From Bradyrhizobium algeriense (lineage in GTDB: Bacteria; Pseudomonadota; Alphaproteobacteria; Rhizobiales; Xanthobacteraceae): DNA of 64,000 bases. The DNA is taken from positions 1,054,001 through 1,118,000 of the forward strand of contig NZ_JAZHRV010000001.1 of assembly GCF_036924595.1 (NCBI RefSeq), in the 5' to 3' direction. Of this stretch, positions 16,848 to 24,949 are shown piece after piece. Below the pieces are notes generated by a model. The model worked only from the letters and a program-made list of their open reading frames with translations, had not been told where the DNA came from and made no database searches. Position 1 is the first letter of the stretch; every line of letters begins with the position of its first letter. Made by a program: the position numbers and the translations under genes.

Positions 16848-17840
16848 TTAGTCGTTCGACCGCGGCGCCGTGATTGCCTTGCGGATCGCTGTGAGCGGCG
16901 CGGTGTCGTCGAATTCGAGATCTTCGCCAATCCGCTTCAGTCCGAGGTCGCGCCAGAGCGCAGCAAGATCTGGCGTCACCGGCTTCGGCCCCATCTCGTC
17001 GTGGAGCCGGGTCAGCACGTCGACGCCGACGGCCTTGTCAGCGGTTGCAAGAATGCGCTCGATCGACCAGTCCTGCTCATGACTGCCGCCGGCGGCGAGC
17101 ACGCCGCGCATCGCGTCCTGTAGCCCGCGGCGATTATTCGTCGCTTTGCGGATTTCGATATCGGCCAGCAGGCAGAACATCGCGCCGCCCCAGTATCTGC
17201 GCCCCCAGGTGGGCGTGTTGTCGAGGCCCTGGTCGCCGGCCTGCGGCAAACCTTTGGGCATGTCGCGCATCATCGCCTGCCAGATTTCACGCTCGTTAAG
17301 GTCTCCGGCCTGCACCCGCGCGACCGGCTCGACATAGACGGCCAGTCCTTCCGACAGCCATGCGTAGCGATCGGGCATGTCGGGCAGGGCGGTATGCACC
17401 ATCTCGTGCACCATCACCCAGTCGCGCTGCAAGACATCCTCGGTGGAATCGCGGCCGAGCGGAATGCGAATGGCGGCGCCGCGATAGCCCCACGTCGTGC
17501 CGCCGCGGATGCGCCCGCCATCGACGGGCACCAATAATAGCCGCAGCGAGGCGACGGGAAACCGCCCGTAATAGGTCGTGACGGCCCGGGCCGACATCCT
17601 GATCCAGCCGAGCAGTTTTTCCCTGGGGAGTGCGATGTCGCCCGGCGCGAACGCGACATGGATGGTGCCGCCAGGCACTTCAAGATCGGTCCTGGGCAGC
17701 CGGTCGAACGCATCGTAGGGCATGCGGTCGCCGCGCATATATTCCGATTGCGCGTCGGCGCGGAACGATAGGGCGCTTGCCAGCATCGCGGCGAGGACGG
17801 CGGCAGCAACGGTCCAGCGAAAGGCGCCGGCGGATTTCAT
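16848..17840 (-). CDS. Exported HExxH metallopeptidase-like protein
   Basis: A 330-aa protein with an N-terminal signal peptide or anchor (WTVAAAVLAAMLASALSFRADA). The zinc-binding motif is VMVHEMVHTALPDMPDRYAWLSEGLAVYVEP at about residues 143-173: HEMVH is the HExxH pair, and the Glu in WLSEGLAVY is the third ligand of a gluzincin (peptidase MA-like fold). No specific substrate family is recognised. Its ATG overlaps the last four bases of the creatininase-like gene, which itself starts 17 bases after bufC, so it is the last gene of the bufferin transcript. A processing or clean-up peptidase role in the periplasm is an inference from this position. Confidence 0.75.
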   Translation of the reverse strand: MKSAGAFRWTVAAAVLAAMLASALSFRADAQSEYMRGDRMPYDAFDRLPRTDLEVPGGTIHVAFAPGDIALPREKLLGWIRMSARAVTTYYGRFPVASLRLLLVPVDGGRIRGGTTWGYRGAAIRIPLGRDSTEDVLQRDWVMVHEMVHTALPDMPDRYAWLSEGLAVYVEPVARVQAGDLNEREIWQAMMRDMPKGLPQAGDQGLDNTPTWGRRYWGGAMFCLLADIEIRKATNNRRGLQDAMRGVLAAGGSHEQDWSIERILATADKAVGVDVLTRLHDEMGPKPVTPDLAALWRDLGLKRIGEDLEFDDTAPLTAIRKAITAPRSND

Positions 17841-18625
17841 CGCAGCACGCTTTGCACTACGGCAGGTCGGTGCTGCTCGGTGCCTTGCGCGATGAAGGCG
17901 GCGGCCTGTTCGTGGAGATCGTCAAGCATGGCGGCGAGCAAGGCTTCGCCCTTGGCCGATGTCGCCCGCGTCGGATCGCCATAGCTGCCGGAGCGGCTGT
18001 AGTTCGGTGAATTCGGGTCCGACGGTGTTAATGCGCCCGGCGTCCCCTGTTTCAGCTCAGGGCTGGCTTCGGCGCGCGTCATGTCGACCACGTGCGGCGC
18101 CAACGCCAGCATCAGCGACGTTTCCAGTTCGTCGGCATGGCTGCCGTGGCTCTGCTCGGCCAATTGCCTGGCCACGCGGGGATAGCGCGGACCTTCGTGG
18201 ATCCACAAATGCTTGATCCGCTCGCTGGCGAGGCGCGCCAGGGCGCGGTCTACCGGCGCCAGCGTGCTGATCCCGGTATTGAGCACGAGCAGCTTTGGGC
18301 ATGCGCTGCCGAGAATCTGCCCCGCCACCTCGCGCACGAGCGCCTCGAAGGTCGAAATCGAAAGGCTGCTGCTGCCGGCATATTCGACGAAGGCGGGGTA
18401 ATGGCCATAGGTCAGCGTCGGCCAGATCAGCGCGTCGATTTTTTCCGCCATCCGGCCGGCGAGCCATTCGGCCTGAATGCGGTCGGTATTGAGGGGGAGG
18501 TGGAAGCCGTGCTGCTTGGCCGCGGCGCCGATCGGCAATATGGCCACCGCGCCATCATTGATGCGCTGCGCGACTTCGTCCCAATGCATGCGCTCGATGA
18601 AATGGCGATCGGTGTCTATTCCCAT
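17837..18625 (-). CDS. Divergent creatininase-family protein
   Basis: A 262-aa protein with the creatininase fold motifs AILPIGAAAKQHGFHLPLNTD (residues 29-49) and SHADELETSLMLALAPHVVD. In the typical family the first motif reads xEQHGxHLPLxTD and its Glu and His bind metal; here the Glu is Lys (AKQHG). The usual VNGHGGN loop, which supplies another metal His, reads VLNTGISTLAP. Some ligands (His in KQHG, Asp of NTD, Glu of DELETS) remain. The active site is therefore altered or the protein is a non-catalytic relative. The creatininase family includes MftE, which trims the mycofactocin precursor; here the gene begins 17 bases after bufC in a RiPP operon. Confidence 0.8.
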   Translation of the reverse strand: MGIDTDRHFIERMHWDEVAQRINDGAVAILPIGAAAKQHGFHLPLNTDRIQAEWLAGRMAEKIDALIWPTLTYGHYPAFVEYAGSSSLSISTFEALVREVAGQILGSACPKLLVLNTGISTLAPVDRALARLASERIKHLWIHEGPRYPRVARQLAEQSHGSHADELETSLMLALAPHVVDMTRAEASPELKQGTPGALTPSDPNSPNYSRSGSYGDPTRATSAKGEALLAAMLDDLHEQAAAFIAQGTEQHRPAVVQSVLR

Positions 18626-18642
18626 TCGCCGGGCGCCCCTCT

Positions 18643-19428
18643 TTATGAACCGACGGAAACATCCGTCAAAAGTCCTGCCGTGATCCAGCCGTGCAGATAG
18701 CCCGCGCCGCGGCCCGCCGCGCTGTCGGGATCGTCATAGGTAGCTAGCATTTCGCAGAGCACGCCAAACGGAATGCCGTTCGCGGCCTCGTCCCACATCA
18801 TCGCCTCTTCCGCCGAAAGTTCGCGGAACATCGGCGTGACGTCCTGGCGCCAGATCAGGAGATGCGCGGGCTGCTGCAGCCCGGTCGCGTCCGGCGGCGC
18901 CTCGTCGTTCTTGAGCGCAAGCCAGATTGCAGCCGCATTGGTCGCAACGTCGAGCCGGAATGCAGTGGGATGCGGCCGGAATCGGAGGCCCGACCATGCT
19001 TCGGGCGCAAAGCCTGCCATGTCGGTCAACGCGACGATCTTGCCTTCCGCGGCGTCGAAGGCGTCGTTGAGCGCCTTTTCGAGTGCGGCGAGATCGGACA
19101 GCTCGGGATGGTCGGAGTAGGGGGCGGTCGATTTGAGGAACGCCGGCAGGCCTTGCGAGAACCAGCGCAGGTTCGGATGCCCGGACGGGCGCGCCTTGAC
19201 GTAAGCGTGGCCCATCTCATCGAACACCTCGTCGCCGAGATAAAGATGCAGCAGCTCATGGTCGTTGCGCATGGCCTCGACCAGCCGCGAGCCATAGGCA
19301 TAGCGATAGACGCCGAACAGCACCTCGCGCTTCTCCCGCGGGCTGTCGAGGATTTCAGCCAGCACCTTTTCGTCGCCATCAAGGATGCCGCGCTGAAACT
19401 CGGCCTGCTGTCGCGCGAAGTCGCTCAT
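18643..19428 (-). CDS. bufC: DUF2063 protein, bufferin maturation partner
   Basis: A 261-aa protein of the DUF2063 (HvfC/BufC) family. The N-terminal domain MSDFARQQAEFQRGILDGD...YRYAYGSRLVEAMRNDHELLHLYLGDEVFDEM carries the helical DUF2063 signature. The C-terminal half (WSGLRFRPHPTAFRLDVATN, LLIWRQDVTPMFRELSAEEA) resembles the domain that in this family delivers the peptide substrate to the MNIO enzyme. Its ATG overlaps the bufB stop (ATGA), giving tight translational coupling. Known bufferin clusters have the order precursor, bufB, bufC, exactly as here. Role inferred: RiPP recognition during conversion of precursor Cys residues. Confidence 0.88.
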   Translation of the reverse strand: MSDFARQQAEFQRGILDGDEKVLAEILDSPREKREVLFGVYRYAYGSRLVEAMRNDHELLHLYLGDEVFDEMGHAYVKARPSGHPNLRWFSQGLPAFLKSTAPYSDHPELSDLAALEKALNDAFDAAEGKIVALTDMAGFAPEAWSGLRFRPHPTAFRLDVATNAAAIWLALKNDEAPPDATGLQQPAHLLIWRQDVTPMFRELSAEEAMMWDEAANGIPFGVLCEMLATYDDPDSAAGRGAGYLHGWITAGLLTDVSVGS

Positions 19429-20330
19429 CCCGTCTGCTTGCCTGCCGGCAGAATTTTTTCGGCCATCTCGCGGGTCCTGGCAATCTCGATCAGCAGTTCG
19501 TCGAGCGGCGGAATGTTGTCGTCGCGCTCGATCATGGTCGAGACCCGGCCAAAGCGTTTCAGGGCTGCGGCATAGAGCTCCCAGACATCCTCGCACACCG
19601 GGTGGTCGTGGGTGTCGATGATATGGGTGCCCATGTGGCTGTGGCCGGCCATGTGAAACTGCACCACGCGATCCGCCGGAATTCCATTGAGGAAGGTCAT
19701 GGGATCGTAGCCGTGGTTGAAGGCGCTGACATAGACGTTGTTGACGTCGAACAACAGCCAGCATCCGGCGCGTCGCGACAACTCGGACAGGAATTCCCAT
19801 TCCGGCATTTCGGAATTGTTGAACTGAACGTAGGTCGAGACATTCTCCAGCACGATGGCGCGGCCGAGGAAGTCCTGCACCAGCTGGACGCGGCTGACGA
19901 CGTGATCGAGCGCTTCCTTCGTGTAAGGAATCGGCAAGAGATCATGCAGGTTCTTGCCGTGGACGCCGGTCCAGCATAGATGGTCCGACACCCATTTCGG
20001 CTCGACGCGCTTGGCGAGATCCTTCAAGGCTTGCAGATATTCGAAATTCGGCGGCGCGGTGGAGGCGATCGACATCGACACGCCGTGCATCACCACGGGA
20101 TAGCGTTCGCAAATGCGATCGAGCGTGCGCAGCGGTTGGCCGCCGGGCAGCATGTAATTTTCGCTGATGACCTCGAACCAGTCGATCGGCGGATTGCCGC
20201 CCAGGATTTCGTCGTAATGCTGGTGGCGCAGGCCGAGCCCGAAACCGAGGAAGGGCGGCTTGGCCGATGTCGCCGGACGGTCTGCAAGCGCGGCCGCCGA
20301 AGTGTCTGGCAATCTGCTCGCGACGTTCAT
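19425..20330 (-). CDS. bufB: MNIO (DUF692) iron enzyme of the bufferin pathway
   Basis: A 301-aa TIM-barrel protein of the multinuclear non-heme iron oxidase (DUF692) family. Expected metal ligands are visible in order: HGVSMSI (His), WVSDHLCW (Asp/His), IVLENVSTYVQF (Glu), LFDVNNVYVSAFNHGYD (Asp, Asn, His), FHMAGHSHMG (His), IDTHDHPVCEDVWELY (Asp/His) and STMIERDDNIP (Glu). Known relatives oxidise Cys residues in a precursor peptide to thio-heterocycles, giving copper-binding bufferins. GGAGACGAG before the ATG at 20330 supports this start; an upstream start would add 19 non-conserved residues. It lies between the precursor genes and bufC. Confidence 0.92.
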   Translation of the reverse strand: MNVASRLPDTSAAALADRPATSAKPPFLGFGLGLRHQHYDEILGGNPPIDWFEVISENYMLPGGQPLRTLDRICERYPVVMHGVSMSIASTAPPNFEYLQALKDLAKRVEPKWVSDHLCWTGVHGKNLHDLLPIPYTKEALDHVVSRVQLVQDFLGRAIVLENVSTYVQFNNSEMPEWEFLSELSRRAGCWLLFDVNNVYVSAFNHGYDPMTFLNGIPADRVVQFHMAGHSHMGTHIIDTHDHPVCEDVWELYAAALKRFGRVSTMIERDDNIPPLDELLIEIARTREMAEKILPAGKQTG

Positions 20331-20438
20331 CTCGTCTCCGCTCGAACGGCACCGCCATACAATGCGTGTCCCAAACTGTGCCGTCAACCTAGCATGGATG
20401 CGAGGCCCGGCCTACACCGGGCCCCGATGGGACCGCCA

Positions 20439-20696
20439 CTAGGACGGCATGAACTTGCCCTTGGCGGCGTCGCACTTTTCCTTGGTCATGGCCGAGAAGC
20501 CCTGGCCCTTGCAGGCGTTCTGGCCCTTGCAGGCATTTGCCCCGCCCTTGCATGCGCTCTGGCCCTTGCAGGCGTTGGCGCCGACGCACTTGCCTTCGCC
20601 GGCTGCGTAGGTAGGGCTCGACATGGTGGCGCCCGCCAGGAACAGGGTGGCTGCGGCGGCGGCAATGGCGGTGCCGGACTTGGATGTCATCTTCAT
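20439..20696 (-). CDS. bufA: Bufferin-type Cys-rich precursor peptide, copy 1
   Basis: An 85-aa exported peptide. It has a signal peptide (KSGTAIAAAAATLFLAGATM, cleaved near TYA-AG) followed by a core with six Cys at residues 37, 43, 49, 56, 62 and 75. Four of them lie in ACKG repeats (NACKGQSACKG, then NACKGQNACKG), and the last is in KEKCDAAKG. This matches BufA (DUF2282-like) precursors whose core Cys residues are modified by the MNIO enzyme encoded next. GGAGG lies six bases upstream of the ATG. The copy at 20894 is nearly identical across the repeat core. Likely role: binding copper or another thiophilic metal in the periplasm. Confidence 0.9.
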   Translation of the reverse strand: MKMTSKSGTAIAAAAATLFLAGATMSSPTYAAGEGKCVGANACKGQSACKGGANACKGQNACKGQGFSAMTKEKCDAAKGKFMPS

Positions 20697-20845
20697 GGGT
20701 ATCCTCCAAAAGAAGTGAGAGGGTGCATCGCCCGCAAGCCGCGACAGTTCCAGCCGACAAACGGCACCCGAAGGTAGTTACGCGGTGGATCTGGCCCTGG
20801 TTACGCGCGGGGCCGAATTTATTTCAGCCGCCGGATCGAAACAAC

Positions 20846-20873
20846 GAGGGCCCGGCAGCAGCGCCGAGCCCTC
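20846..20873 (-). terminator. GC-rich hairpin between the two precursor genes
   Basis: On the minus strand, GAGGGCTCGGC pairs with GCCGGGCCCTC (one G-T wobble) about 21 bases after the stop of precursor copy 2; GTTGTTTC follows. It may act as a partial terminator or RNA stabiliser, keeping the precursor mRNA more abundant than the enzyme mRNA. A similar GGGCCCGG...CCGGGCCT hairpin, without a T-run, lies at about 20402-20424 between copy 1 and bufB. Confidence 0.45.
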
Positions 20874-20893
20874 CCTCGCACCTGGTCCGCCGA

Positions 20894-21157
20894 TCAACCC
20901 TTGACGAACTTGGCACCCTTGGCGGCGCACTCCTTTTCGGAGGCCATCGAGAAGCCGGTGCCCTTGCAGGCGTTCTGGCCCTTGCAGGCATTGGCCCCGC
21001 CCTTGCAAGCGCTCTGGCCCTTGCAGGCGTTGCCGGCCATGCACTTGCCCGCAGCGGCGTTCGCTGATGTCGACACTGTCGACACCACCGAGCCGGCGAG
21101 GAACAGGGTGGCAGCGGCAGCGGCAAGCGTCGCACCGGACTTGGAATTCAACTTCAT
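20894..21157 (-). CDS. bufA: Bufferin-type Cys-rich precursor peptide, copy 2
   Basis: An 87-aa paralogue of the next gene and the first gene of the cluster. It has a signal peptide (KSGATLAAAAATLFLAGSVV), cleavage near NAAAG, and six Cys at residues 39, 45, 51, 58, 64 and 77 with the same four ACKG units and a terminal KECAAKGAKF. The two precursors are identical through the whole repeat core and differ in the signal peptide, the spacer (ADVDTV-like versus none) and the C-terminal tail, pointing to a tandem duplication. GAGGAG lies six bases before the ATG at 21157. An ECF-like promoter lies about 165 bases upstream. Confidence 0.9.
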   Translation of the reverse strand: MKLNSKSGATLAAAAATLFLAGSVVSTVSTSANAAAGKCMAGNACKGQSACKGGANACKGQNACKGTGFSMASEKECAAKGAKFVKG

Positions 21158-21321
21158 GACGATCTCCTCGATGATTGTTTGAAGACAATACGCCGTGCGC
21201 ACCCGTTGATCTCTCGATCACGGACCCCACAACGCAAGCGATGTGACGGATGGCAATCGGGTCGCGGAGGCCTGCCGTAAACGGTGGGTCTCCGTGACCT
21301 TGGTGCTCATCCAGAGCCAGC

Positions 21322-21347
21322 TACGGGGCATCGGGCGATTTGGTTAC
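21322..21347 (-). promoter_or_regulatory. Putative ECF-sigma promoter of the bufferin operon
   Basis: On the minus strand GTAACC (21347-21342) is followed by exactly 16 bases and CGTA (21325-21322). This resembles extracytoplasmic-function sigma promoters (GTAACC, N16, CG-rich -10); SigF-type ECF factors control related clusters in Caulobacter. The -10 lies about 165 bases before the first precursor ATG. The surrounding 380-base interval (21158-21538) contains an AT-rich run (AAAGAAAATTTTCTTTTTTTC) and no gene. No sigma factor gene is in the window. Confidence 0.35.
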
Positions 21348-21538
21348 AAAGTTTCAAAAGAAAATTTTCTTTTTTTCATTTGGACATCCCGCCCATATCT
21401 AACCCCGGCGGTTCCAAAGTATTTCGTTGCGCATGACAGAGACCTTCGCGGCACGTGCGCCGTGCGGAAAGCGCAGCGCTTCAACGGATTAGCCGGGATG
21501 CGGCGGTCGGTTGCATTGCACAACGAGATTCAATCAAG

Positions 21539-23323
21539 CTATCCACGCACAGGTTTCAGCCTTGCCATCTGCGCAACCGTGGCCCGCAACTCCTCGGCAT
21601 TGAAGGAGGGAAACGAACAGATGCGGTTGCTGCAGGCGAACGCCGCGGGTTCGCCAAGGTCGGGATATTCGACGTCGGAGTTGGGCAGCTTGCCCTCGCG
21701 CAGATCGAGCCACTCCAGCCGCTTGTAGCGGGCCGGCAGCGCGCGGGCCAGGGCATGCAAGCTTTTCGCGCGGGCGTCGTCCTTGTGTCCGACGATTGTC
21801 ATGTGGGTCGGCTCGGCCGCGAGTTCTTCGTCGGCGAGCAGGACGCCGGGTACGGGACGCATCATTCCGGCCGCGGCACTGGCGAGATAGCGCATCGCGT
21901 GCGCGGCGTGCTCGCGATAGGTCTCGCTGCCGAAGTAGCGGTTGAGCAGGTTCGTGAACCTTGCGACCTGCACCTGGTCGTCAATCAGCTTGGCGGGTTT
22001 TGCGAGCACGCCGGTCTTGCCTTCCGCGGTCTTCGAGGTCACGAAGCCGCCGGCCTCATCCCGGAAGGTCGCGACGAAATCGCCGGCCTTGGCGGCGGCG
22101 GTGAGCCAGTTGCGACTTCCCGTGGCGGCATAGAGATCGAGGAAGGCCTGGCCCATCGAGAGCGTGTCGGCCAGAAATGGTCCGCCGCGATCCTTCTCGC
22201 CATGACGGAAACCGCCATCCGGCAGCGCGCGGTTGTCGATCACCCATTTCGCAGCGCGTTCCGCGACCGCCAGCACCTTGGGATCATTGGTAACGTTGTA
22301 GTACGCGGCAAGTCCTGAAATGGCCCAGCCATTTTCGCGCGCGTATAAATTCTTGTCGATGCGCGGCATGCCCAGTTTGCGGCGCTCGCCGTCCGGGAGC
22401 GCGTAATATTTGTGCCCATCGGTATCGTGGTCGAGATCGGCGTCCTGGCTGACATAGAACGCACCGTCAGGGCTGGTCAAAAACTCCGCGAGATAGCGTT
22501 CGATGTTGCGTGCTGCGGCAAGATATTTTGGATCCTTCCACAGCGCATAGGCCTGGCTGTACTGCCGGAGATATTGCGCCTGGAACGACATGATCTTTTC
22601 GAAATGCGCGCGGGTCCAGGAGCCGCCTTCGGAATACTGGTACACGCCGCCCCATACCGGATCGATCAGCGCGATAGCGGCATCCAGGGTCTGCCGGGCG
22701 CGCTTGATTGCCACGGCGTCGCCGGCCTCGGCGCGGGTGATCGCAAGATCCATGCTGTCGGCGTCGATGAATTTCTGGTTCTCGCCCCAGCCGCCGAGTT
22801 TTTCCTCGTAGGATTCGTCGACATTCTTCGTCAACGCGGCGCGCTGCGCCTTGTCGAGGAAGGCCGAGGTCGACGGCTTGACCTCAAAGGCTTCGCCGAC
22901 CGACGGTCCGGGTGAGGGATCGTCGATGATCGCCTTGAGAAGCGCCTGCATCCGCTCCGGCTCGATATAGCCCCTGATCTTGGCGATCTCGGTGCCGTCG
23001 GGGCCGAACACGATGGTCGCCGGCCAGCCCCAGTCACCATAGCGGCTCGACAGATCCGGGTTGGCGTCCTGATCGACCCGCACCGGCAGATATTTCGCGG
23101 CGAGCAATTCCCTGACCTCGGGATTGGCGTAGGTCGTCTTCTCCATGACATGGCACCAGTGGCACCACACCGCCTCGAGATCGAGGATGACGAAGCGCTG
23201 CTCGGCCTGCGCGCGGGCGAACAGATCGTCGCTCCATTCACTCCATTTCGGCCCGTCCGAAGCGAACGACGGAGACGCGGCAAAGGCGGCGAGGGCGAAG
23301 GCGGCAAGGCGGACGAGTTTCAT
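21539..23323 (-). CDS. Exported thioredoxin-fold DUF255 protein (YyaL/SSP411-like)
   Basis: About 594 aa. It has a signal peptide (MKLVRLAAFALAAFAASPSF) and an N-terminal thioredoxin-like domain with LEAVWCHWCHVMEKTTYANPEV, the CxxC of the DUF255 family. A long C-terminal alpha/alpha-barrel resembling glycosidase or epimerase folds (for example ENGWAISGLAAYYNVTNDPKVL) follows. Most relatives are 650-700 aa and cytoplasmic; this one is shorter and has an export signal, so it is probably periplasmic. The ATG at 23323 starts the signal peptide. It is read in the same direction as the DoxX gene 90 bases upstream, and CcdA, which supplies electrons to periplasmic thioredoxin folds, is encoded just beyond. 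Confidence 0.82.
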   Translation of the reverse strand: MKLVRLAAFALAAFAASPSFASDGPKWSEWSDDLFARAQAEQRFVILDLEAVWCHWCHVMEKTTYANPEVRELLAAKYLPVRVDQDANPDLSSRYGDWGWPATIVFGPDGTEIAKIRGYIEPERMQALLKAIIDDPSPGPSVGEAFEVKPSTSAFLDKAQRAALTKNVDESYEEKLGGWGENQKFIDADSMDLAITRAEAGDAVAIKRARQTLDAAIALIDPVWGGVYQYSEGGSWTRAHFEKIMSFQAQYLRQYSQAYALWKDPKYLAAARNIERYLAEFLTSPDGAFYVSQDADLDHDTDGHKYYALPDGERRKLGMPRIDKNLYARENGWAISGLAAYYNVTNDPKVLAVAERAAKWVIDNRALPDGGFRHGEKDRGGPFLADTLSMGQAFLDLYAATGSRNWLTAAAKAGDFVATFRDEAGGFVTSKTAEGKTGVLAKPAKLIDDQVQVARFTNLLNRYFGSETYREHAAHAMRYLASAAAGMMRPVPGVLLADEELAAEPTHMTIVGHKDDARAKSLHALARALPARYKRLEWLDLREGKLPNSDVEYPDLGEPAAFACSNRICSFPSFNAEELRATVAQMARLKPVRG

Positions 23324-23413
23324 GGCGGCTCCCGGAAACGCTGGCGTTTCGCCAGCTACGCGGCAGGCGAAATCCGGGCTCAGCTTTTCGGGCGCTGTCA
23401 CAGCATTGTGAGA

Positions 23414-23878
23414 TCAGGTCGATTTCTCACTGCGGCCGGCCGCATTCACCAGCAGCCGGTCCAGTGACACGGCGCCGGGACCGCAGATCGCCAACCACAT
23501 GAAGCCGGCGAAGTAGACTGCCTCCTCGAAGCCGAGCAGCGTCTCCAGCGAATCGACGTCGCCCCATTTCGCCGCCTTGATGGCAACGACCATGACCACC
23601 GCCAGCATCGCGGCCGGGATTCGCGTGAACAGGCCGAGGATCAGCATGGTGCCGCCGAAGAATTCGACGCCGGCTACGAAGGGGGTGAGGATGTTCGGGA
23701 ATGGAATGCCCCAGCCGACAAAATTTTCGGTCACCTGCTCAAGATGGGTGAGCTTGCCCCAGCCGGACAGCATGAAGGTGTAGCCGACGATCAGCCGCAT
23801 GATCAGGGGCCCGGCCCAGGAAAAATACGATGCGATTTGCGCGGGCAGCAGGATGAGCAGATGGACGATGAAATACAT
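23414..23878 (-). CDS. DoxX family membrane protein
   Basis: A 154-aa protein with four predicted helices. The DoxX features are the N-terminal LIMRLIVGYTFMLSGWGKLTHLEQVTENF, a helix in GVEFFGGTMLILGLFTRIPAAMLAVVMVVAI and a C-terminal FAGFMWLAICGPGAVSLDRLL. DoxX proteins are linked to thiosulfate or quinone redox and often accompany MNIO/bufferin clusters and gold- or copper-induced operons. Here DoxX lies two genes upstream of the precursors on the same strand. A direct role in the bufferin pathway is inferred from that association only. Confidence 0.85.
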   Translation of the reverse strand: MYFIVHLLILLPAQIASYFSWAGPLIMRLIVGYTFMLSGWGKLTHLEQVTENFVGWGIPFPNILTPFVAGVEFFGGTMLILGLFTRIPAAMLAVVMVVAIKAAKWGDVDSLETLLGFEEAVYFAGFMWLAICGPGAVSLDRLLVNAAGRSEKST

Positions 23879-24016
23879 GCGAATCCCCCTTTAACTATTG
23901 GCGATGCCGCAACCTGCGGCTTCTTTCAATCCAGTGCGCACAAAAAGCCACGGCCGCGATTGCGGCGATCTGGTCCTGACAGGAATTTCGCAATGGCTGG
24001 CCCGCTTGTTACGGGC

Positions 24017-24748
24017 CTAACCGAAATTTTGCAGTGCGGGGAAAGTCTCCAGCAGCCAGATGCTGATGCTGGTGACGGAACCGGTCAGGAAGCCGATGCC
24101 GGTGATCACCATCAGGATGCCCATGGCATGCTCGACCTTGCCGAGGTGCCGCTTCATCCGCGCGAACAGCGAGGAGAACTGCTCGATCATGAAGGCTGCC
24201 AGCAGGAACGGAATTCCGAGCCCGGCGGAATAGACCGCGAGCAGGCCGGCGCCCTTGGTGACGGTGGCCTCAGCGGCTGCGATCGACAGGATCGCTGCCA
24301 GAATGGGGCCGATGCAGGGCGTCCAGCCGAAGGCGAAGGCGAGGCCCATGGCATAGGCGCCCCACAGGCCGACCGGCTTCGGCATCGTCATCCGTCCCTC
24401 GCGCATCAACAGCCCGATCCGGGTCAGGCCAAGGAAATGCAGGCCCATGATGATGATCACGATGCCGGCCAGGATCGAGAGTTCTGCCGACCAGGCGCGG
24501 ATCAGGCCGCCGATCAGGGAAGCGCTGGCGCCGAGCGCCACGAAGACGGTGGAAAAGCCCAGCACGAACATCAGCGCCGAAGCCATCACCGCCCGCCTGG
24601 AGGTCTTCGCGGTCTCCTCATTGGCGACATGCTCGATGGTCGCGCCGGTGAGATAGATCAGATAGGGCGGCACCAGCGGCAGCACGCAAGGGGACAGGAA
24701 GCTGACGAGACCGGCAATCAGGGCCGCCGGGATGGAAACATCGTGCAT
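24017..24748 (-). CDS. ccdA: Cytochrome c biogenesis protein CcdA (DsbD-like membrane domain)
   Basis: A 243-aa inner-membrane protein of six helices. Its two redox Cys are in the conserved LVSFLSPCVLPLVPPYL (residues 14-30) and AFAFGWTPCIGPILAAIL segments. CcdA moves reducing equivalents from cytoplasmic thioredoxin to periplasmic thiol proteins, for haem attachment or other disulfide reduction. The ATG at 24748 is favoured by GAAGG a few bases upstream and by the position of the first helix. No cytochrome c maturation genes are near; the neighbouring exported DUF255 thioredoxin-fold protein is a possible client. Confidence 0.9.
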   Translation of the reverse strand: MHDVSIPAALIAGLVSFLSPCVLPLVPPYLIYLTGATIEHVANEETAKTSRRAVMASALMFVLGFSTVFVALGASASLIGGLIRAWSAELSILAGIVIIIMGLHFLGLTRIGLLMREGRMTMPKPVGLWGAYAMGLAFAFGWTPCIGPILAAILSIAAAEATVTKGAGLLAVYSAGLGIPFLLAAFMIEQFSSLFARMKRHLGKVEHAMGILMVITGIGFLTGSVTSISIWLLETFPALQNFG

Positions 24749-24949
24749 TGCATGACCTTCGAGAATTGCCACAAGGCATAGCGCCGTACTGGCTTGTACG
24801 GAACAGACAATCGATAAGTTTCGTCGCCATTACGGCTCAAGTTCGGTCACAGAGGCGTGTCCGGGGTGCCGAAACGGCCTCGCGGCTGAAACATACGCTG
24901 GTATGGTCGCGTAAAAGCCGGTAAGCGGCCCCGCGAAACAGGACCCTGC

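Noticed and set aside
20439..21157. Repeated ACKG-coding blocks considered as a CRISPR array
   Set aside because: The repeats are short, coding, in two homologous genes with signal peptides, and lack regular unique spacers.
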